DNA of 64,000 bases, from assembly GCA_945910005.1 (NCBI GenBank), contig OX246741.1:43708670-43772669 (forward strand), read 5' to 3'. The translations under genes were made by a program, and so were the position numbers. Below are positions 50,901-62,773 of this stretch, one piece after another; position 1 is the first letter of the stretch; each line of letters begins with the position of its first letter. Below the pieces are notes generated by a model. It saw nothing but the letters and a program-made list of their open reading frames with translations, did not search any database and had not been told where the DNA came from. This DNA comes from Isoperla grammatica. Its lineage: Eukaryota > Arthropoda > Insecta > Plecoptera > Perlodidae.

Positions 50901-53900
50901 AACAGTTTCTGCAGTTTAAAAACCCGCTGGCTATGAACTCGCTTCGAATATCACAGTGCTCATTGTTGTAGGACTTTGCCATCTGTTTTTGCACAGCAAA
51001 AAGTAAAATTTAAAAAAAAAGGAAAGCCATCTCATGTTGGCAACAGTAGTGTGGTAGATTTGAAAATATCAATACCAACTAGACAACAAAAACTGTTCAG
51101 TAGCTGCTGCATATTATAGAACTTTGAAGTTTTGCACTTTTCATATACCGGTAGTAGACCTACTAGTTTCCATTACCTGACATTATTTCTCACATAAATC
51201 TTACCAAATGGCTTATTATTGGATAGCTACTAGGGATGACATCAGGGAGTAAAATCTGGATTCGATTCCAGCCCCTCAAGGATTCGGGTAACCCGAATCC
51301 TAGAAGTGTAAATCACGTCGCTCAACTTGTTATTTGAAGGCCATTGACCGCCCATGGCAGAAGCTGCCAGCGTGCGTTCTGTCAGCCAGTGATGACGGTC
51401 GGGAAGGGGTGAGGGTAGGCCGAGAGCCAGTGGGAGCACAGGCATACCAGAACTTGCCCACAGCAATCACACCACATAAAATAGGCTTAGTCTATTTTTA
51501 ATCAAGCCGATAATGGGTACATAACGGAGCGGGAAAGTATTTTATGGAATGGAAACAAGTCATTTTGTTATCACCATTGTTGGCGCATTGTTGAAGCATA
51601 CAACAATTCAACTAGAAATGTACCAGAACAAGATTCGAATCCTTAGAACGGATTCGGGTAATCTTTGGATTCGGGTAACCCGGATACCCGATGTCATCCC
51701 TAATAGCTACTGTGAAGTCCTAAGGTAGGCAGGCACTGCCTAGTGCTGCACTTTCTCAAAAACTGCAAAGTTACACAACAATGTCATTATAGACCTAGAA
51801 CTACATCTTCATATCTTGTTCCCGACGTCGTTCCATCTGGGTTAGCTTCCCTAGTTAAACCATTTATAATTCTATTTGTGCATTGGGCTAGCATTGGAAA
51901 GTAATAATAATACTTCTTAATTATATTAAAGCCTAAATACTTTACATTCTCAAGCACTCATAGTTTTGATTAAAAAGCAAAACCAGTAGCCAGCTTACAG
52001 GTGTAGCCCCCATTTATTTACCTCAAGGTCAAATCGACCAAATGTGACGTCGATTAAAATTGCATATTTCTGCCTACCTTTAACATTAATGGATGAAGTC
52101 TTTGTCTTTTTGGGCGATCTTTTATTTTCCAACGTTGGAGGTTCGGTTGCACATTTCGGTGTTCTTCTTCCTTCAGACACTACATCGGAGTGCACACTAC
52201 TTGATGTCCACGAAACCTTACGTTTTCGACGGGGTTCACTGCTCGCACCACTTTCTCTTTCCTCCTCTCTACGTCTACGCTTTGCAACGTAACAGGTTGC
52301 GCTAGTAGTCGCTTCTAAATTCGTGACTTCGTTATTCGAAGTGACAGGTTCTAGCTTTATAGTACTATCGAGTTCACTATTATTGTTTTCCACATTATTA
52401 TTATTGAACAACATATTTAAAGAAATTTCTTCCTTGATTTCTTCGGGAGGTATCGTGAGGAGTATCGGAGGAGTCGACGTGCCCGGCGACAACGGCGGCG
52501 GCGGCTGCAAAGCGTTCTCTTCCGTCGACGACATTGCGGTCGGGATACTGTCGGACCCCTCTCGATGCTTGTGAAGCGTTACTCGGCGATCCATGCGCTC
52601 CAGCCTCTGCCTCAGCTACGTACCGCAACAAGAAAGCAAATAATGTACTTTAGTTTTTACTTTGTAACCAATGTCATTTAAACATCTAGGTATCTAGGCC
52701 TATCTATGTACATGTTTAGGCTAGAAAATTTTCTTTTACTTATAGATATACTGCCTAGAAAAAATAATTCAACAAGCCTAGGCTAAAAAAATGTACAAGA
52801 ACTAGGCCTATATTTTAGTAAACTGAACACACTGCATTACAGAATTAGACACTAGGGCCTACTTCAAATAATCAGTACCTAACTGCTTGTTTGAAATTAA
52901 GAAAGTATCAAGAATATTAAATAGAGAGCCTACACGGTTACTCGTTGCAACTTCTCTTATCCATACTTTGTCCAGGGGTGATTTTTGACATTGCCTACAA
53001 TACACGGGCAACATTAACAAGCTATTCATCTCCAAGCCCCAACGGAAAATTTACGTCTTAAGAGCCATCACATCGGTTTGCTGGACGTATTTTTTCGGGA
53101 CAATATTTCAGCAATGATCGCGACATGGAAACCACCTAATGACAATTGGTTTCCATTTTAAAATTTCAATATCCTACTTGAGACCACCTGTACAGACTAG
53201 GGCCTTTAGCCTATGCATAAGCCTACTTTAAAGTGAAAGTCTTGCCTAGGGTAGAGGCTAATTTTGACCAGAATGTATGTCATGTTTGCTTTAACACTTA
53301 ATAGAATCATCTAGTGATGCAGTAGGCCTAGGCCTACACTATACTGAAAGGGGATCAAACTGTTTTGGTGGACAATTTGAATCACATGTCGAGCCCTAAT
53401 GTATTTAATGGCGTTTTCCACTGGTCGCGCCGTTGCACACCGGGAGCGAGTTTTGCATTCCACTGGTACTTAGAGTGCGCACCGGTGCTAGACATACTCG
53501 TCCACTGGGCTATTGCTCGCTCCTGGTACCGCACCGAGCTGCTCCCACTTTCTAGGCAGAGCGATGTTTTCAGAGCAAATATGGCGGCGTTAAACGCGGA
53601 TGAAATGAATATCCAAAATTAATATTGTGAATATCTCCACCTAGCCTACTAGCATGCCTATACGGAAAGGTTAAGTACCTGTACTTTTAGGGGTTTAAGC
53701 TTACGTCGAATAAATCCATAATGAAATTTACAGGCCTAGACTCTAGAGGTCAGACATAACCTCACTTGTATCGGCAGGCCTATAGGCTGCCAGCTCTATC
53801 TATTTCCATTTACCAGCAATAATAATTATGACATGCTTATAAGATGTTCCATCACGTATCGTATTAGGCTACATAATTTACCTTCAGTTGCGTCGATTTC

Positions 53901-56241
53901 CACTGAAAGGAAAATACTAACAATTGGAATTCAGCCACATTTGGACCTCTACTGTGTATTTGAGCGGTCTTATGTTCCCATTTTAAGGTCATGTTCCACT
54001 GACAATTGCACCGCGCTGGAGTAATGACGTCACTGTGACGTTAGGGAGTGCTCCGTGATTGCACCCGGTGCGTACCAGTGGAAAACGTCATAGTTTTGAT
54101 ATAAACTAGGCCTAGGACAAAGACGTGTCCGAATAGTACCAAAACGACGTTCATTCTTATTCTCATTCTTGATTTTATGTCAAGAATCATCCGTGACGTA
54201 TCTAGTACTGTGTCGCGGCGTGACGTCATAAGAATAAGAACGAGAATTGAAAGTGCACACTAGATTTCATTACGGAAGATGGCGGACGACGGGTTAGAAC
54301 ATATCTCATTTAATTGTTAAGTATTTAAAGCCTGTGGCCTTTAAAAGTTACTACAATGTAATTATTGGTAAATACAATGCATATTTGATCTTACATTTTG
54401 GTTGTACATGTTGATTTAAAAAATTAAATGTGGATCTGATGACGCATTACGACCCTAATGGTGAATTCACGACCTTGCGTTGCACTGAGCTGAGCGTTGG
54501 ACTTTGTTGCGTTGCGTGGACTTCATAATCTGTTCACGACCTTGCTTTAAACCACAGCCTTCTCGACAGGTCAAACCGCCGATTCAAGGTCTATCCGATC
54601 AAGTGGACCTTGCGCGGATTGAACCGACGTTCGAGAAGGCTGTGCTGTGAAACCGAATATCCTGGATCGCACATGCTGCGAGGATCAAGAAGGCTTTGCT
54701 TTGCGTTATTGCGTTGGAAAGTTGAACTAGAATCAATGTTTGCAGCATCGCACAGTCGCGCACTGATGATGCTCATGATTGGCTGCTAGGACTTCGAAGT
54801 TCAAAGTTGCGTAGCGCAACGCAAGGTCGTGAATTCACCCTAACCCTACTTAAATCAAGTAATGTCCGGCTCTCGTCCGAATACGTGCAACTGGAGCGAG
54901 AATAAGAACAAGACCAAGAACAGGACTAAGAATACGAACAAGAATGAAATCAAGAATGGTATTCAGACACGTCCCTAGGCTTAGGCCTATGGGATGCACA
55001 TGCAGGAGACTAGGCCTATTAAAGTTTGACAAAGGTTTCAGTTTTTGAGCTTGGATACTCGATATCACGTTATTGTGTGTAATAATTGCATTATTGCATA
55101 AGTTAGGGATATTAGGCCTAGGGATAGGCCCTACTTGAAAGTGTTGGCTAGGACTAGGGGCCTACGTTTCAATGTCAGTTAGCCCTCTAAGCAGTCACTT
55201 TAATTAGGTTAGGGTTAAAAAGTCTAGGCTAGGCCTAGGTTACACAAATTGAAATAGCTAGCCTATGTGACACATTCATAAGAGGTAAGCAATTCATACC
55301 TCCATAGTGCGGCCAGGCATTGGCATGAGCCTGGTAGGTCTATTATACTTCATAGCCTAGGCCCAGGCCTAGAAGAGCCTGAGCATAAGCTCAGACCTGG
55401 GGCCTAGCTGGCTAGCTGCCTAGGCCTAGGGCCATGGGACCCAATCACATCGAATTTTAGTAAGAAGTAAGTAGGCCTAGTCCAATTAGAGTTCGGCATA
55501 GATTTATTATAACTTTAATATCACTATTTTACTTAGAACTTGATAGATCGTGAGGCTGAGGCACTAACAAATAACAATCGTGTAAAAACCGGTACATTTT
55601 ACCGCCACAAACGACACAACTACGATGTCAAATTTGTTCGTTACAAAACATTGCAACTAGATAGTAACACACACACAGTAGAAAAAGGTAGAATCTAGTA
55701 TGCAGTGACAACATGCCACAGCTGTTGCTACAGTGGTGCATTCTAGCGGGCAGACATATGCACTAAATATTACTTACTCAAGGCGATATATAAACGCAAA
55801 TATTACAAATAATGCGTTTTAAATCGCCAATTTAATATTTTTAATTGCAATAGCTGAACATTAGCTAAGTTTACAGATACGTACCGTTTCATTTTCTTGC
55901 CGTAATGTGGACAGTTGCTTGTCTTTTGTCACCAACTGTTCGGACTGTTGTTGTATTAGGTCCAAATGCAGTAGTAAAAGTTCTTTTAAATGGCTTATCT
56001 CCGCATTGTCATGTTGTCCTGTGGTTCCTTCCGTTAAACTGGCGTACATATGATCAAACTCACACGAATACGATAATATTTCACCTTGTTTTTCTTGAGA
56101 GTTAAAATGATCTCCTGCCACTGGTTTCGCACAAGAAATGTGATCGTGGATTGCAGCTACCATGTTGACTGACGCGTCTGTCTGAAAATCCACAACTCCG
56201 CCCGTGTTTTCACCATTTAAGACTGGCGAAACGTTGGACAT
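44882..56241 (-). CDS. msl-1: MSL1 homologue (male-specific lethal 1), complete, six coding exons
   Basis: The exons in coding order are 56241-55885, 52615-52078, 50330-50212, 48878-48641, 47584-47464 and 44975-44882, with GT-AG introns in phases 0, 1, 0, 1, 2. They give 488 residues ending at TAG. Residues about 80-135 form a coiled coil (LHLDLIQQQSEQLVTKDKQL and on through the exon 1/2 junction to ERMDRRV), the MSL1 dimerisation and MSL2-binding region. A basic stretch KRRRREEE with RRKRK lies in exon 2. Residues about 339-460 are a PEHE domain (VPSWRV, NLDDEVFNKRHSRLEIDERR and RKRWDVQRIREQR, then PDPDEIEF and LPLSAFG, LPWL), known in this family to bind the acetyltransferase MOF and the chromodomain protein MSL3. 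The protein is the nuclear scaffold of the complex that acetylates H4K16; in flies it serves dosage compensation. The exon 2 start was set at CTGAGG because it restores heptad spacing to the family. Exon 5 has tandemly copied 3' ends. Confidence 0.93.
45048..45080. repeat. Solo end of the TAGGGATG hAT family
   Basis: ACTAGGGATGACTTCGGGTA matches the terminus of the elements at 47810 and 51231, but no partner end lies nearby. It is a remnant, possibly cut by the adjacent Tigger insertion. Confidence 0.45.
45126..46392 (+). mobile_element. Tigger/pogo DNA transposon, internally deleted
   Basis: The ends CAGTCAAACTTCGTTATGAC and, inverted, CAGTCAAACTTCGTTAGGAC agree at 19 of 20 positions; TA flanks both sides (45124-45125 and 46393-46394). 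TIR start and target are typical of Tigger/pogo elements. Subterminal repeats of TTATGACGTT occur inside both ends. Length is 1267 bp, too short for a full transposase. It retains the N-terminal DNA-binding part at 45642-45839 and lies in msl-1 intron 5, opposite in orientation to the gene. Confidence 0.88.
45642..45839 (+). pseudogene. Tigger transposase N-terminus (CENP-B-type HTH), truncated
   Basis: Sixty-five codons from ATG: KRKPTQFSLTRKLEIIDIVD, then NPNKMLTELSKTLEIPASTL and NTIMKNR. This fits the first helix-turn-helix of the CENP-B/Tigger DNA-binding domain (K/R-rich start, KLEIID, IPASTL). It then diverges (TWLKWYVIFT) and stops; the second HTH and the DDE catalytic domain are missing. 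It is a deletion remnant of a formerly autonomous element. Confidence 0.85.
46749..47162. mobile_element. hAT-like element in msl-1 intron 5, 8-bp TSD
   Basis: Ends CAGGGTGGATGATTTTTTTG and AAATCAATTCCACTCTG are imperfect inverted repeats. GTTATTTC is perfectly repeated on both sides (46741-46748 and 47163-47170). Both subterminal regions are rich in GATTTAAATC palindromes. No transposase. Confidence 0.82.
47250..47463 (-). repeat. msl-1: Three tandem copies of the msl-1 exon 5 3' end with donor
   Basis: On the coding strand the exon 5 tail (from CCTTCCCC at 47511 to its donor at 47463-47462) is followed by a 16-bp GTATGATTTATATTAG, then by copies whose donors fall at 47401-47400, 47337-47336 and 47273-47272 (periods 62, 64 and 64 bp). 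Each copy runs from an AG to a GT; two are 48 bp and would read LPLSVFGVPMIDFAP-like residues in the msl-1 frame, and the nearest one has a 2-bp deletion. The 16-bp spacers are far too short to be introns, so splicing could use at most one copy plus distant sites. Confidence 0.9.
47464..47584 (-). CDS. msl-1: msl-1 coding exon 5 (PEHE, central)
   Basis: Codes Gly418 (completed) and residues 419-457: NESPVEDTLWPDPDEIEFVE, then ERLPLSAFGVPMMDFAP. Acceptor CCTTGCAG, donor GTATGA. The acidic PDPDEIE and LPLSAFG match the middle of the PEHE domain. Confidence 0.9.
47810..48382. mobile_element. hAT-like element in msl-1 intron 4, 8-bp TSD
   Basis: Ends TAGGGATGTCATAGGGT and, inverted, TAGGGATGTCACAGGGT (16 of 17). 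GTTCCCAC repeated exactly on both sides (47802-47809 and 48383-48390). Inside are GGGTTACCC and GGGTAACCCGATTCC near the ends. The same family is at 51231-51702. No transposase. Confidence 0.85.
48641..48878 (-). CDS. msl-1: msl-1 coding exon 4 (PEHE, N-terminal part)
   Basis: Residues 339-417 plus the first base of codon 418. Contains VTVPSWRV, ENLDDEVFNKRHSRLEIDER and RRKRWDVQRIREQRQIEKL, the most diagnostic block of the MSL1 family. Acceptor TTTTTTCCAG, donor GTGAGT. Confidence 0.94.
48927..49734. mobile_element. hAT-like element in msl-1 intron 3, 8-bp TSD
   Basis: 808 bp. Ends TAGAGATGGACCGAT and, inverted, TGGAGATTGACCGAT (13 of 15). TACACAAA is repeated exactly outside (48919-48926 and 49735-49742). 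Subterminal ACCGATACCGATA blocks occur at both ends in inverted orientation. It starts 48 bp from exon 4. No intact transposase; short minus-strand frames inside have no recognisable domain. Confidence 0.85.
50212..50330 (-). CDS. msl-1: msl-1 coding exon 3
   Basis: Completes Glu299 and codes 39 residues including TERQYYSAIGDQRLGWLTKE and ESEADEPIE. Acceptor TTATTTTCCAG, donor GTAAGT; phases 1 in, 0 out, matching its neighbours. No independent domain is recognised; acidic linker before the PEHE region. Confidence 0.85.
51231..51702. mobile_element. hAT-like element in msl-1 intron 2, 8-bp TSD
   Basis: 472 bp with perfect 13-bp inverted ends (TAGGGATGACATC and GATGTCATCCCTA). ATAGCTAC is repeated exactly on both sides (51223-51230 and 51703-51710). 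GGATTCGGGTAACCCGAATC near the left end and a similar block near the right end mark it as the same family as 47810-48382. Confidence 0.87.
52078..52615 (-). CDS. msl-1: msl-1 coding exon 2
   Basis: Residues 120-298 plus one base. Starts LRQRLERMDRRVTLHKH, finishing the coiled coil, then a Pro-rich stretch (QPPPPLSPGTSTPP), acidic segments, an Asn run (FNNNNVENNN) and basic nuclear-localisation-like stretches (AKRRRREEE, RRKRK, KRSPKKTKTS). The linker is low-complexity. An alternative acceptor 9 bp further in (GGCAG) would remove LRQ and break the coiled-coil register. Confidence 0.85.
52616..53409 (-). other. msl-1 intron 1, 3' part
   Basis: AT-rich intron DNA with TAGGCCTA at 52695 and 52803 and a double one near 53321-53334. 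No element is recognised. Confidence 0.5.
53410..54089. mobile_element. TIR element in msl-1 intron 1
   Basis: Ends GGCGTTTTCCACTGGT and, inverted, GACGTTTTCCACTGGT (15 of 16). Subterminal variants (GCATTCCACTGGTAC, TGTTCCACTGACAA) occur inside. No clear target duplication and no transposase, so the superfamily is left open. Confidence 0.6.
54111..54985. repeat. Long-spaced inverted repeat with AAGAATAAGAAC tracts
   Basis: AGACGTGTCCGAATAG (near 54121) and GTATTCAGACACGTCC (near 54957) are inverted, with AGAATAAGAACGAGAATTG and AATAAGAACAAGACCAAG stretches between them. The Harbinger-like element at 54459-54840 lies between the arms. It may be one old element split by a younger one. Confidence 0.45.
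54459..54840. mobile_element. PIF/Harbinger-like MITE
   Basis: Starts TGGTGAATTCACGACCTTGC and ends with its inverted partner GCAAGGTCGTGAATTCACCC; 24 consecutive TIR bases match after the first base. TAA is present on both sides (54456-54458 and 54841-54843), which fits the 3-bp target of PIF/Harbinger. An internal inverted pair CACAGCCTTCTCG and CGAGAAGGCTGTG is also present. Non-coding. Confidence 0.7.
54986..55884 (-). other. msl-1 intron 1, 5' part
   Basis: Non-coding. Exceptionally dense in TAGGCCTA and CCTAGGCC motifs between about 54984 and 55480, otherwise AT-rich. Confidence 0.6.
55885..56241 (-). CDS. msl-1: msl-1 coding exon 1
   Basis: Residues 1-119: MSNVSPVLNGENTGGVVDFQ, a loosely structured N-terminus, then the coiled coil from about residue 80 (EISHLKELLLLHLDLIQQQS, then QLVTKDKQLSTLRQENET). 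Donor GTACGT, phase 0. The ATG at 56241-56239 is the first in frame; the codon six bases upstream is GTG. Confidence 0.9.
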
Positions 56242-56607
56242 CTTCACACTAAATTAAAGCACAAATTTTACGAGATTTTAAAACTACAATAATACGCAAG
56301 CTCAACCGAATAACACCAGTTTTTAAATGAGAGAATATCATCGATTAGACACAACACATCACCGATGAAACAGAAATTATTTACATTGATAACATGTGAA
56401 AGTTTACAAATTTGTTCCTAGGTAGCAGTGAAAGCGGTTCGAGATTTAGCGTTCTGCAACACATACTACTTGTTATAGTAACGACAATAAACATCGGATT
56501 ACACAGAATGATCATGGAAGCACTATTATAAATCCATGGAATGATGGTTAGGTGCCAGGTAACCATTAGCTACCACCTAGGATCATGGAGTTGTATCTTA
56601 TAAATCC
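56242..56607 (-). promoter_or_regulatory. msl-1 upstream region
   Basis: The 366 bp between the msl-1 start codon and the TTTA array must contain the 5' UTR or proximal promoter unless an upstream exon exists. No TATA box at a convincing distance or other known site is seen. Confidence 0.4.
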
Positions 56608-57693
<1,086 letters not shown>

Positions 57694-58846
57694 TCTATTC
57701 AATTCAGTTATAAAACTGATTTACAAATGCTAATGAAAAATCATAAAATAGCAAGAATAACAAAACAAACTACCCTATAGAAAAGAGAACGTACTAGTAT
57801 TGGTCATATAGCATTGATTATTGCACAGATAGCTTATGATCTCGGGAAAATTCGCCAAAAATCGACTAACCCAAAACAAATTACAACAGTAGTTTTCATG
57901 GTATCATTTCCTTCGGAAAAATTAGCTCTATAACCTCTATTACATACCCAAAATTCACTAAAATTTACTTGGGGTAAATTTATAAAAATTAGCTACTATA
58001 GAGAAAAATTTAAAAATTCACAAATATCTAACGATCAACTTGAAATTTAGTATAAGCTTACACAACATTACATAATAATGTTTTCAAAATTTTGCAAGCA
58101 TTTTTTACACTTTTTTTAGCACATTCTGTTTCTATAGTTCAATTTTACCGGAACGCAAAGGGGTTTACAATCCAGAAAGTAATTCTGGTTAAAATAAAAA
58201 AATAACGCATTTGGTTACACTTAACATATTAAATGCGTATCGATTTTGGGAAAAAATTAAAACTTGATTTCATTTCATTTGATTTTATGGTTCTCTATTT
58301 GCATTTGATTATTTCAGTTCACATAAATTGATCAAGCCCCCAATGATCCTTGTGGCTCGCTATCGGGGGCTTTCAGAAACAGATTATGAACTATCGGTGA
58401 GAGGAAGCGAGTACAGAAGATACCATATTGTATTAATACATAAACTATACGAGTTTTGTTTTGATAAAGAGGAGGTAATACAATTTAATGTGGTTGGTCT
58501 ATACAGTACCTTACGGGATGTAGGCCTCCATAATTAATACATATTTATGATTTATTTATTTTTAGAAAGAATAATTGTGTACAGTAAAAATAGGTAAGGT
58601 AAACTGTACATACACGTGTACAGTATTAAATTGCAAGTGTTATGCCCACTTAAGGGAAAATAAAAAAAACATGTTTAAAAAGTATTTAACAATTAATTAA
58701 TACAGTACGTAAATTTTAATTCACCCCAAAACCGATGTCAGTTTTTGAACTTGGTAGGCCTACCTAGTTATCAAAATATTCTGCCAATTTGAAGAAATTT
58801 TGTTAAAAAATGAATGAGTTCTTTTGAGTGAATCCTCCATCTAGAT
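57694..58846. other. Gene-free AT-rich region
   Basis: No gene or element is recognised. The 69-codon frame at 58328-58537 (IKPPMILVARYRGLSETDYE) is not a known domain and has no neighbouring exon support. Confidence 0.5.
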
Positions 58847-59168
58847 CAGCGGTTTTCAAAGTCTGGGTCGCTTCCCAAACTTGGGACAAGGGTCTTTAAT
58901 TTGGGACACCACAAAATAATATATTGCACAAATTGCATTTTTTTAAACCCCATCTTAAAAAGCGAGGTACACGAAGGCAAGTTTAGAGACGTTGCTATTT
59001 CGTGTACCACACACGCGTATGTACACGTCATGCAAAAAGTAAGTTGATCTTTAATTTCTGTGAGTGTGGGTAGGGGGGGGGGGGGGGGGGGGCGTTAGTT
59101 GGGACGGAAATATTTCCAGTAACAAACAAGTATTGGGACACGAATAAGAAAAAATTTGAAGACCGTTG
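58847..59168. mobile_element. hAT-like element with near-perfect 8-bp TSD
   Basis: Ends CAGCGGTTTTCAAAGTC and, inverted, CAACGGTCTTCAAATTT. Flanks ATCTAGAT and TTCTAGAT (7 of 8). The CAGCGGTTNTCAAA start is a classic hAT terminus. Contains a run of about 19 G near 59074-59092. No transposase. Confidence 0.72.
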
Positions 59169-60331
59169 TTCTAGATCTTAAAAAGTGTTTACTAATAATT
59201 CACTGGGAAATTATAATTTAAGTTTTTTATTAAAAATATACTTTCTACACAACTGTAATTCAATAGTGATATGTTGGTATGGAGTTTCGTTCCAATAGCA
59301 GCCGCCAGCTATAATATATAAGACGAAGGACCCTATTTCATCCCATTCAAGAAAACTCTTTCATTTTTTAACAAAATGTCTTTAAATTTTTAGAATATGT
59401 TCATAATTACCCAGATTCAAAACCGACATATCGGTTTTAGGATAAATGTAAATGTACGATCAATTAATTTACGTGTACTGACAGTTTTAAAGTCTTTACG
59501 TTAACGCTGGTAAGACCTCGCTAGACCATATTTGTCAAGTTCACGAAAATGTATAGTATACTATAGGTTGTTATCTTAAGAATATGATGGTAAACAATTT
59601 TAAAAGACAATTATGTGCCCAGTTTTTTGTAATGAATTTTTTCGTGTCCCGGTGAAAAGGCACTTGATTATATGCTGTTTTTACTATTTCATAACTGATT
59701 TATGAAAAGAGTCACTTACAAGAAATGTTATCATGCGCTCGACCCTTATCTTCCCAAAATGCTGGCAGTTTCAAGCCTTCGTCAAAAACTGTTCGAGTTT
59801 TGGTGCCATACGTGCACGGATGTAAAGCGCATCAGTTTTCTCGCGTCGCAGTCCAGCCGTAACTATTTTACGGGTCTAGACAGGTAATTTGCGCAAAGAA
59901 ATTGTCTCCTTGTGTCCTAGCGCCGCTCAACAGTAGTTGAGAACGCAAATGCACGGATGCAAACCAAGTATTGGAGGGAAACATGACACCAAGTGAGCAG
60001 AGCGGCAGCATGGCGGGCCGTAACCTTGCTCTAACAAGAGTCTCCGCTCGACTGAATTCATTGAAATCAGAACGAAGCGCGCGGTGGCGAGACCTTCGTT
60101 ATACCTGTGGTTATACTCACTCACTTCGTTCTCAGCGACGGCCTCGGCGGAGGTCGGTCGGAGTTTTGGTAGTGGGGGGGGAGGAGGGGTACACTTCATA
60201 CGTCACACATACACATTTGCAAGTAATTCAAAGCAAAAGTGTTTTTTCAGGAGGGGGTAGAATCAACTTAAATTTAAAAAGTTTTTAAAAACTTTTTTCT
60301 CTTGTTTTCATTTTTTCACAAATCAATAAGC
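59169..60331. other. Gene-free region
   Basis: Unique sequence, GC-richer at 59940-60190. Several short frames there have no recognisable domain. Confidence 0.5.
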
Positions 60332-60610
<279 letters not shown>

Positions 60611-61073
60611 ATTAGCAAACACGTTTTTATAAATTTCATTATCGTTTACTTTCTGAACTTTACACAAGCCCCTTTGCAGCCGCGGTAACATTGTACTAAA
60701 AAACAGAATGTGCTCAAAAGAGTGTAAATAATCGAAAGTTTTTGAGAAAATTACCATGTTTGGACAATGTCCTATTAATAAGACGTTGATGTATGTGTGT
60801 GAAAACTTTCAGGTTGATCGTCATTATTTATATTATATATAGTTACCTCGTTTTATCATGACCCGATTTGATCGTTTGATATTTTTTAAATTTAAAATTT
60901 TTCATTATTATTTCATTATCCAAGTGTCCCCTTGAAAGCTAATTTTGATAAACTGACCCCATGCGGATTTTAGCGGATTTTGGAATGATTTTCCGAAGAA
61001 AATGAAAACATAAACACCCGGCCTACACCGTTGCAATTTAAAACTTGTCGTAGGCTTTCGCGGCCGAAGTCTT
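60611..61073. other. Gene-free region
   Basis: Unique sequence with no supported feature. Confidence 0.45.
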
Positions 61074-61156
61074 TATTAAAACTTGGCTGTCGGGTTTCGC
61101 CGCGTCCACCGCGTTTTATCGATGGACGCGGCAAAACCCGATATCCAAGTTTTAAT
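61074..61156. repeat. Short palindrome (foldback)
   Basis: TTAAAACTTGGCTGTCGGG and CGCCGCGTCCA are inverted in TGGACGCGGCAAAACCCG and TATCCAAGTTTTAA, leaving a 15-nt loop CCGCGTTTTATCGA. Could be a MITE remnant or a hairpin. Confidence 0.65.
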
Positions 61157-61722
61157 GGGTCAAACCCAATTTTTTCCCTAGATCATTACGATTGAGGGCG
61201 CCCGGCGCAAACATTCCACAGTCATTGAGGCAGACAATCAATCTATTTGCTCCCTTGTTGTATCGTTCTTAGATGTGGTGCTGTTGGTGAATATTCAGGG
61301 CCAGATGTACAGTCGAGATAGAATTTGTTATTGTTGCCATGGAGTTTGTTTTTCTTATGGAAAATAGCATTGTAACAAAACAATTCCATACCAATAAATC
61401 ATAACTTTTGACTGGGCCCTCAGGCCCCTCACAATGTTTGTCTGCAACGAAACGGTCACATGGCTATTTTCGGTGGATAATCATTGTTTTTCGTCGATAA
61501 ACTGAATAATGATATAGCTATTTTACAACTAGCACCATGCTCAGCAATCAGCATCGTGATTGCAATCGCAAAAATATGTTCGTGCACGTTTCCCAATTAA
61601 AATCCGGATTGTGACATTACGACATTAGGATGTCGTACGATAAGAACCGAGTTATAATAAACTCGTCCTTGATTTCCGGATTGCAGAATTACATCAGCTA
61701 TAAAATATAAATACATATAATG
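61157..61722. other. Gene-free region
   Basis: Unique AT-leaning sequence with no supported feature. Confidence 0.45.
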
Positions 61723-62172
61723 CAGTCTTGGGTCTGGAGAAACGCGTTCTCGGGAACTTGTTCCTTTCTTACATCAGGAACTTGTATAGGTAACGTGAAA
61801 AGTTACTTTTTCGTGGGAACTTAGAACGAATTAAAAGTTTCCTTTATATAAGTTCCTTTCACCGTCGAAATCCCGCCGAATGCCAGTACCTGATATTGTA
61901 AACTTCAGTATAAAAAACATTTTGGGACTACCCGTATTTTCGGAAATGGCGCCACCCGTTCCGAGCGGTGGAAGGGGAGGGAGACCGGGATTCGGGTGAG
62001 TCCACGATAGTGATAATCAAAAGAATTACACTGAAAGTAATTTTAAAAGGAACGTGAAAGGATCTATGTTCCTTTTGAGGAACGTCTCAGTTTTTTTTTT
62101 TTTTTATTAAGGAATTGTAACTTGGATCAGTTCTCTCAAAGTTCCTTTTTTGGGGGAACTTTGCCAAGACTG
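61723..62172. mobile_element. Possible hAT-like element, decayed
   Basis: Starts CAGTCTTGGG and ends CCAAGACTG; inside, GGGAACTTGTTCC and GTTCCTTTTTTGGGGGAAC lie at the two ends in inverted sense. No 8-bp duplication is visible (ATATAATG and TACGTAGG), so it is old or misdelimited. A T run is at 62092-62105. Confidence 0.4.
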
Positions 62173-62773
62173 TACGTAGGCTACTGTTCTGATCAGTTAC
62201 GTTCGTATTTTTCTCGGATTTTTATATTACGTGCAGTTATTGTTTCAGCACATTATTAAAATATATAAAACACGTGTTTCTAGATTACAGTAAAACAAAT
62301 TAAATATAACTGACGTGGTCTTTGGTAAAACCAAGTGTATAGTATTATCTGTGCAGCAGTAGTATTAATATATTATACGTGTAATCTTTGGTATTATTAT
62401 CGTCACATGAGTAGGTAAATTTAGCGACCATGCTAGTAAAAAGCACATTTTTTAAAGTTTCCTTCGTCATCTTCTATTGACTCTGAACAACGTACACGAA
62501 AGACAGAATAGGAACTGTGAATTGAGAAGCACACCGATTTCCCATCGCGTTTTATACCGAGTGGCGTTTCGATGCTACGGAGTTTCGACGTTATGACCCC
62601 GACCCGAGAAACAAAGCTGAACTGAACCATTGAGTTTAAAATACCTTACGGGGTTTTATACACAATGACTGAACATTGGAATAATGTTTATGTTATTATA
62701 TTAACTTCTAGAGAAGGCCTGCCCTACACACCAAAAAGCAATTGTGTCTTCAAATGATAGGAACAGTAAGGCT
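62173..62773. other. Gene-free region
   Basis: Unique sequence with no supported feature; the 65-codon minus-strand frame at 62433-62630 has no known domain. Confidence 0.45.

Noticed and set aside
52044..52574. Plus-strand frames over msl-1 exon 2
   Set aside because: Antisense shadows; the minus strand fits the MSL1 exon with proper splice sites.
55905..56105. Plus-strand frame over msl-1 exon 1
   Set aside because: Antisense shadow of a well-supported coding exon.
58328..58537. 69-codon plus-strand frame as a small gene
   Set aside because: No recognisable domain, no flanking exon and AT-rich context; not distinguishable from chance.
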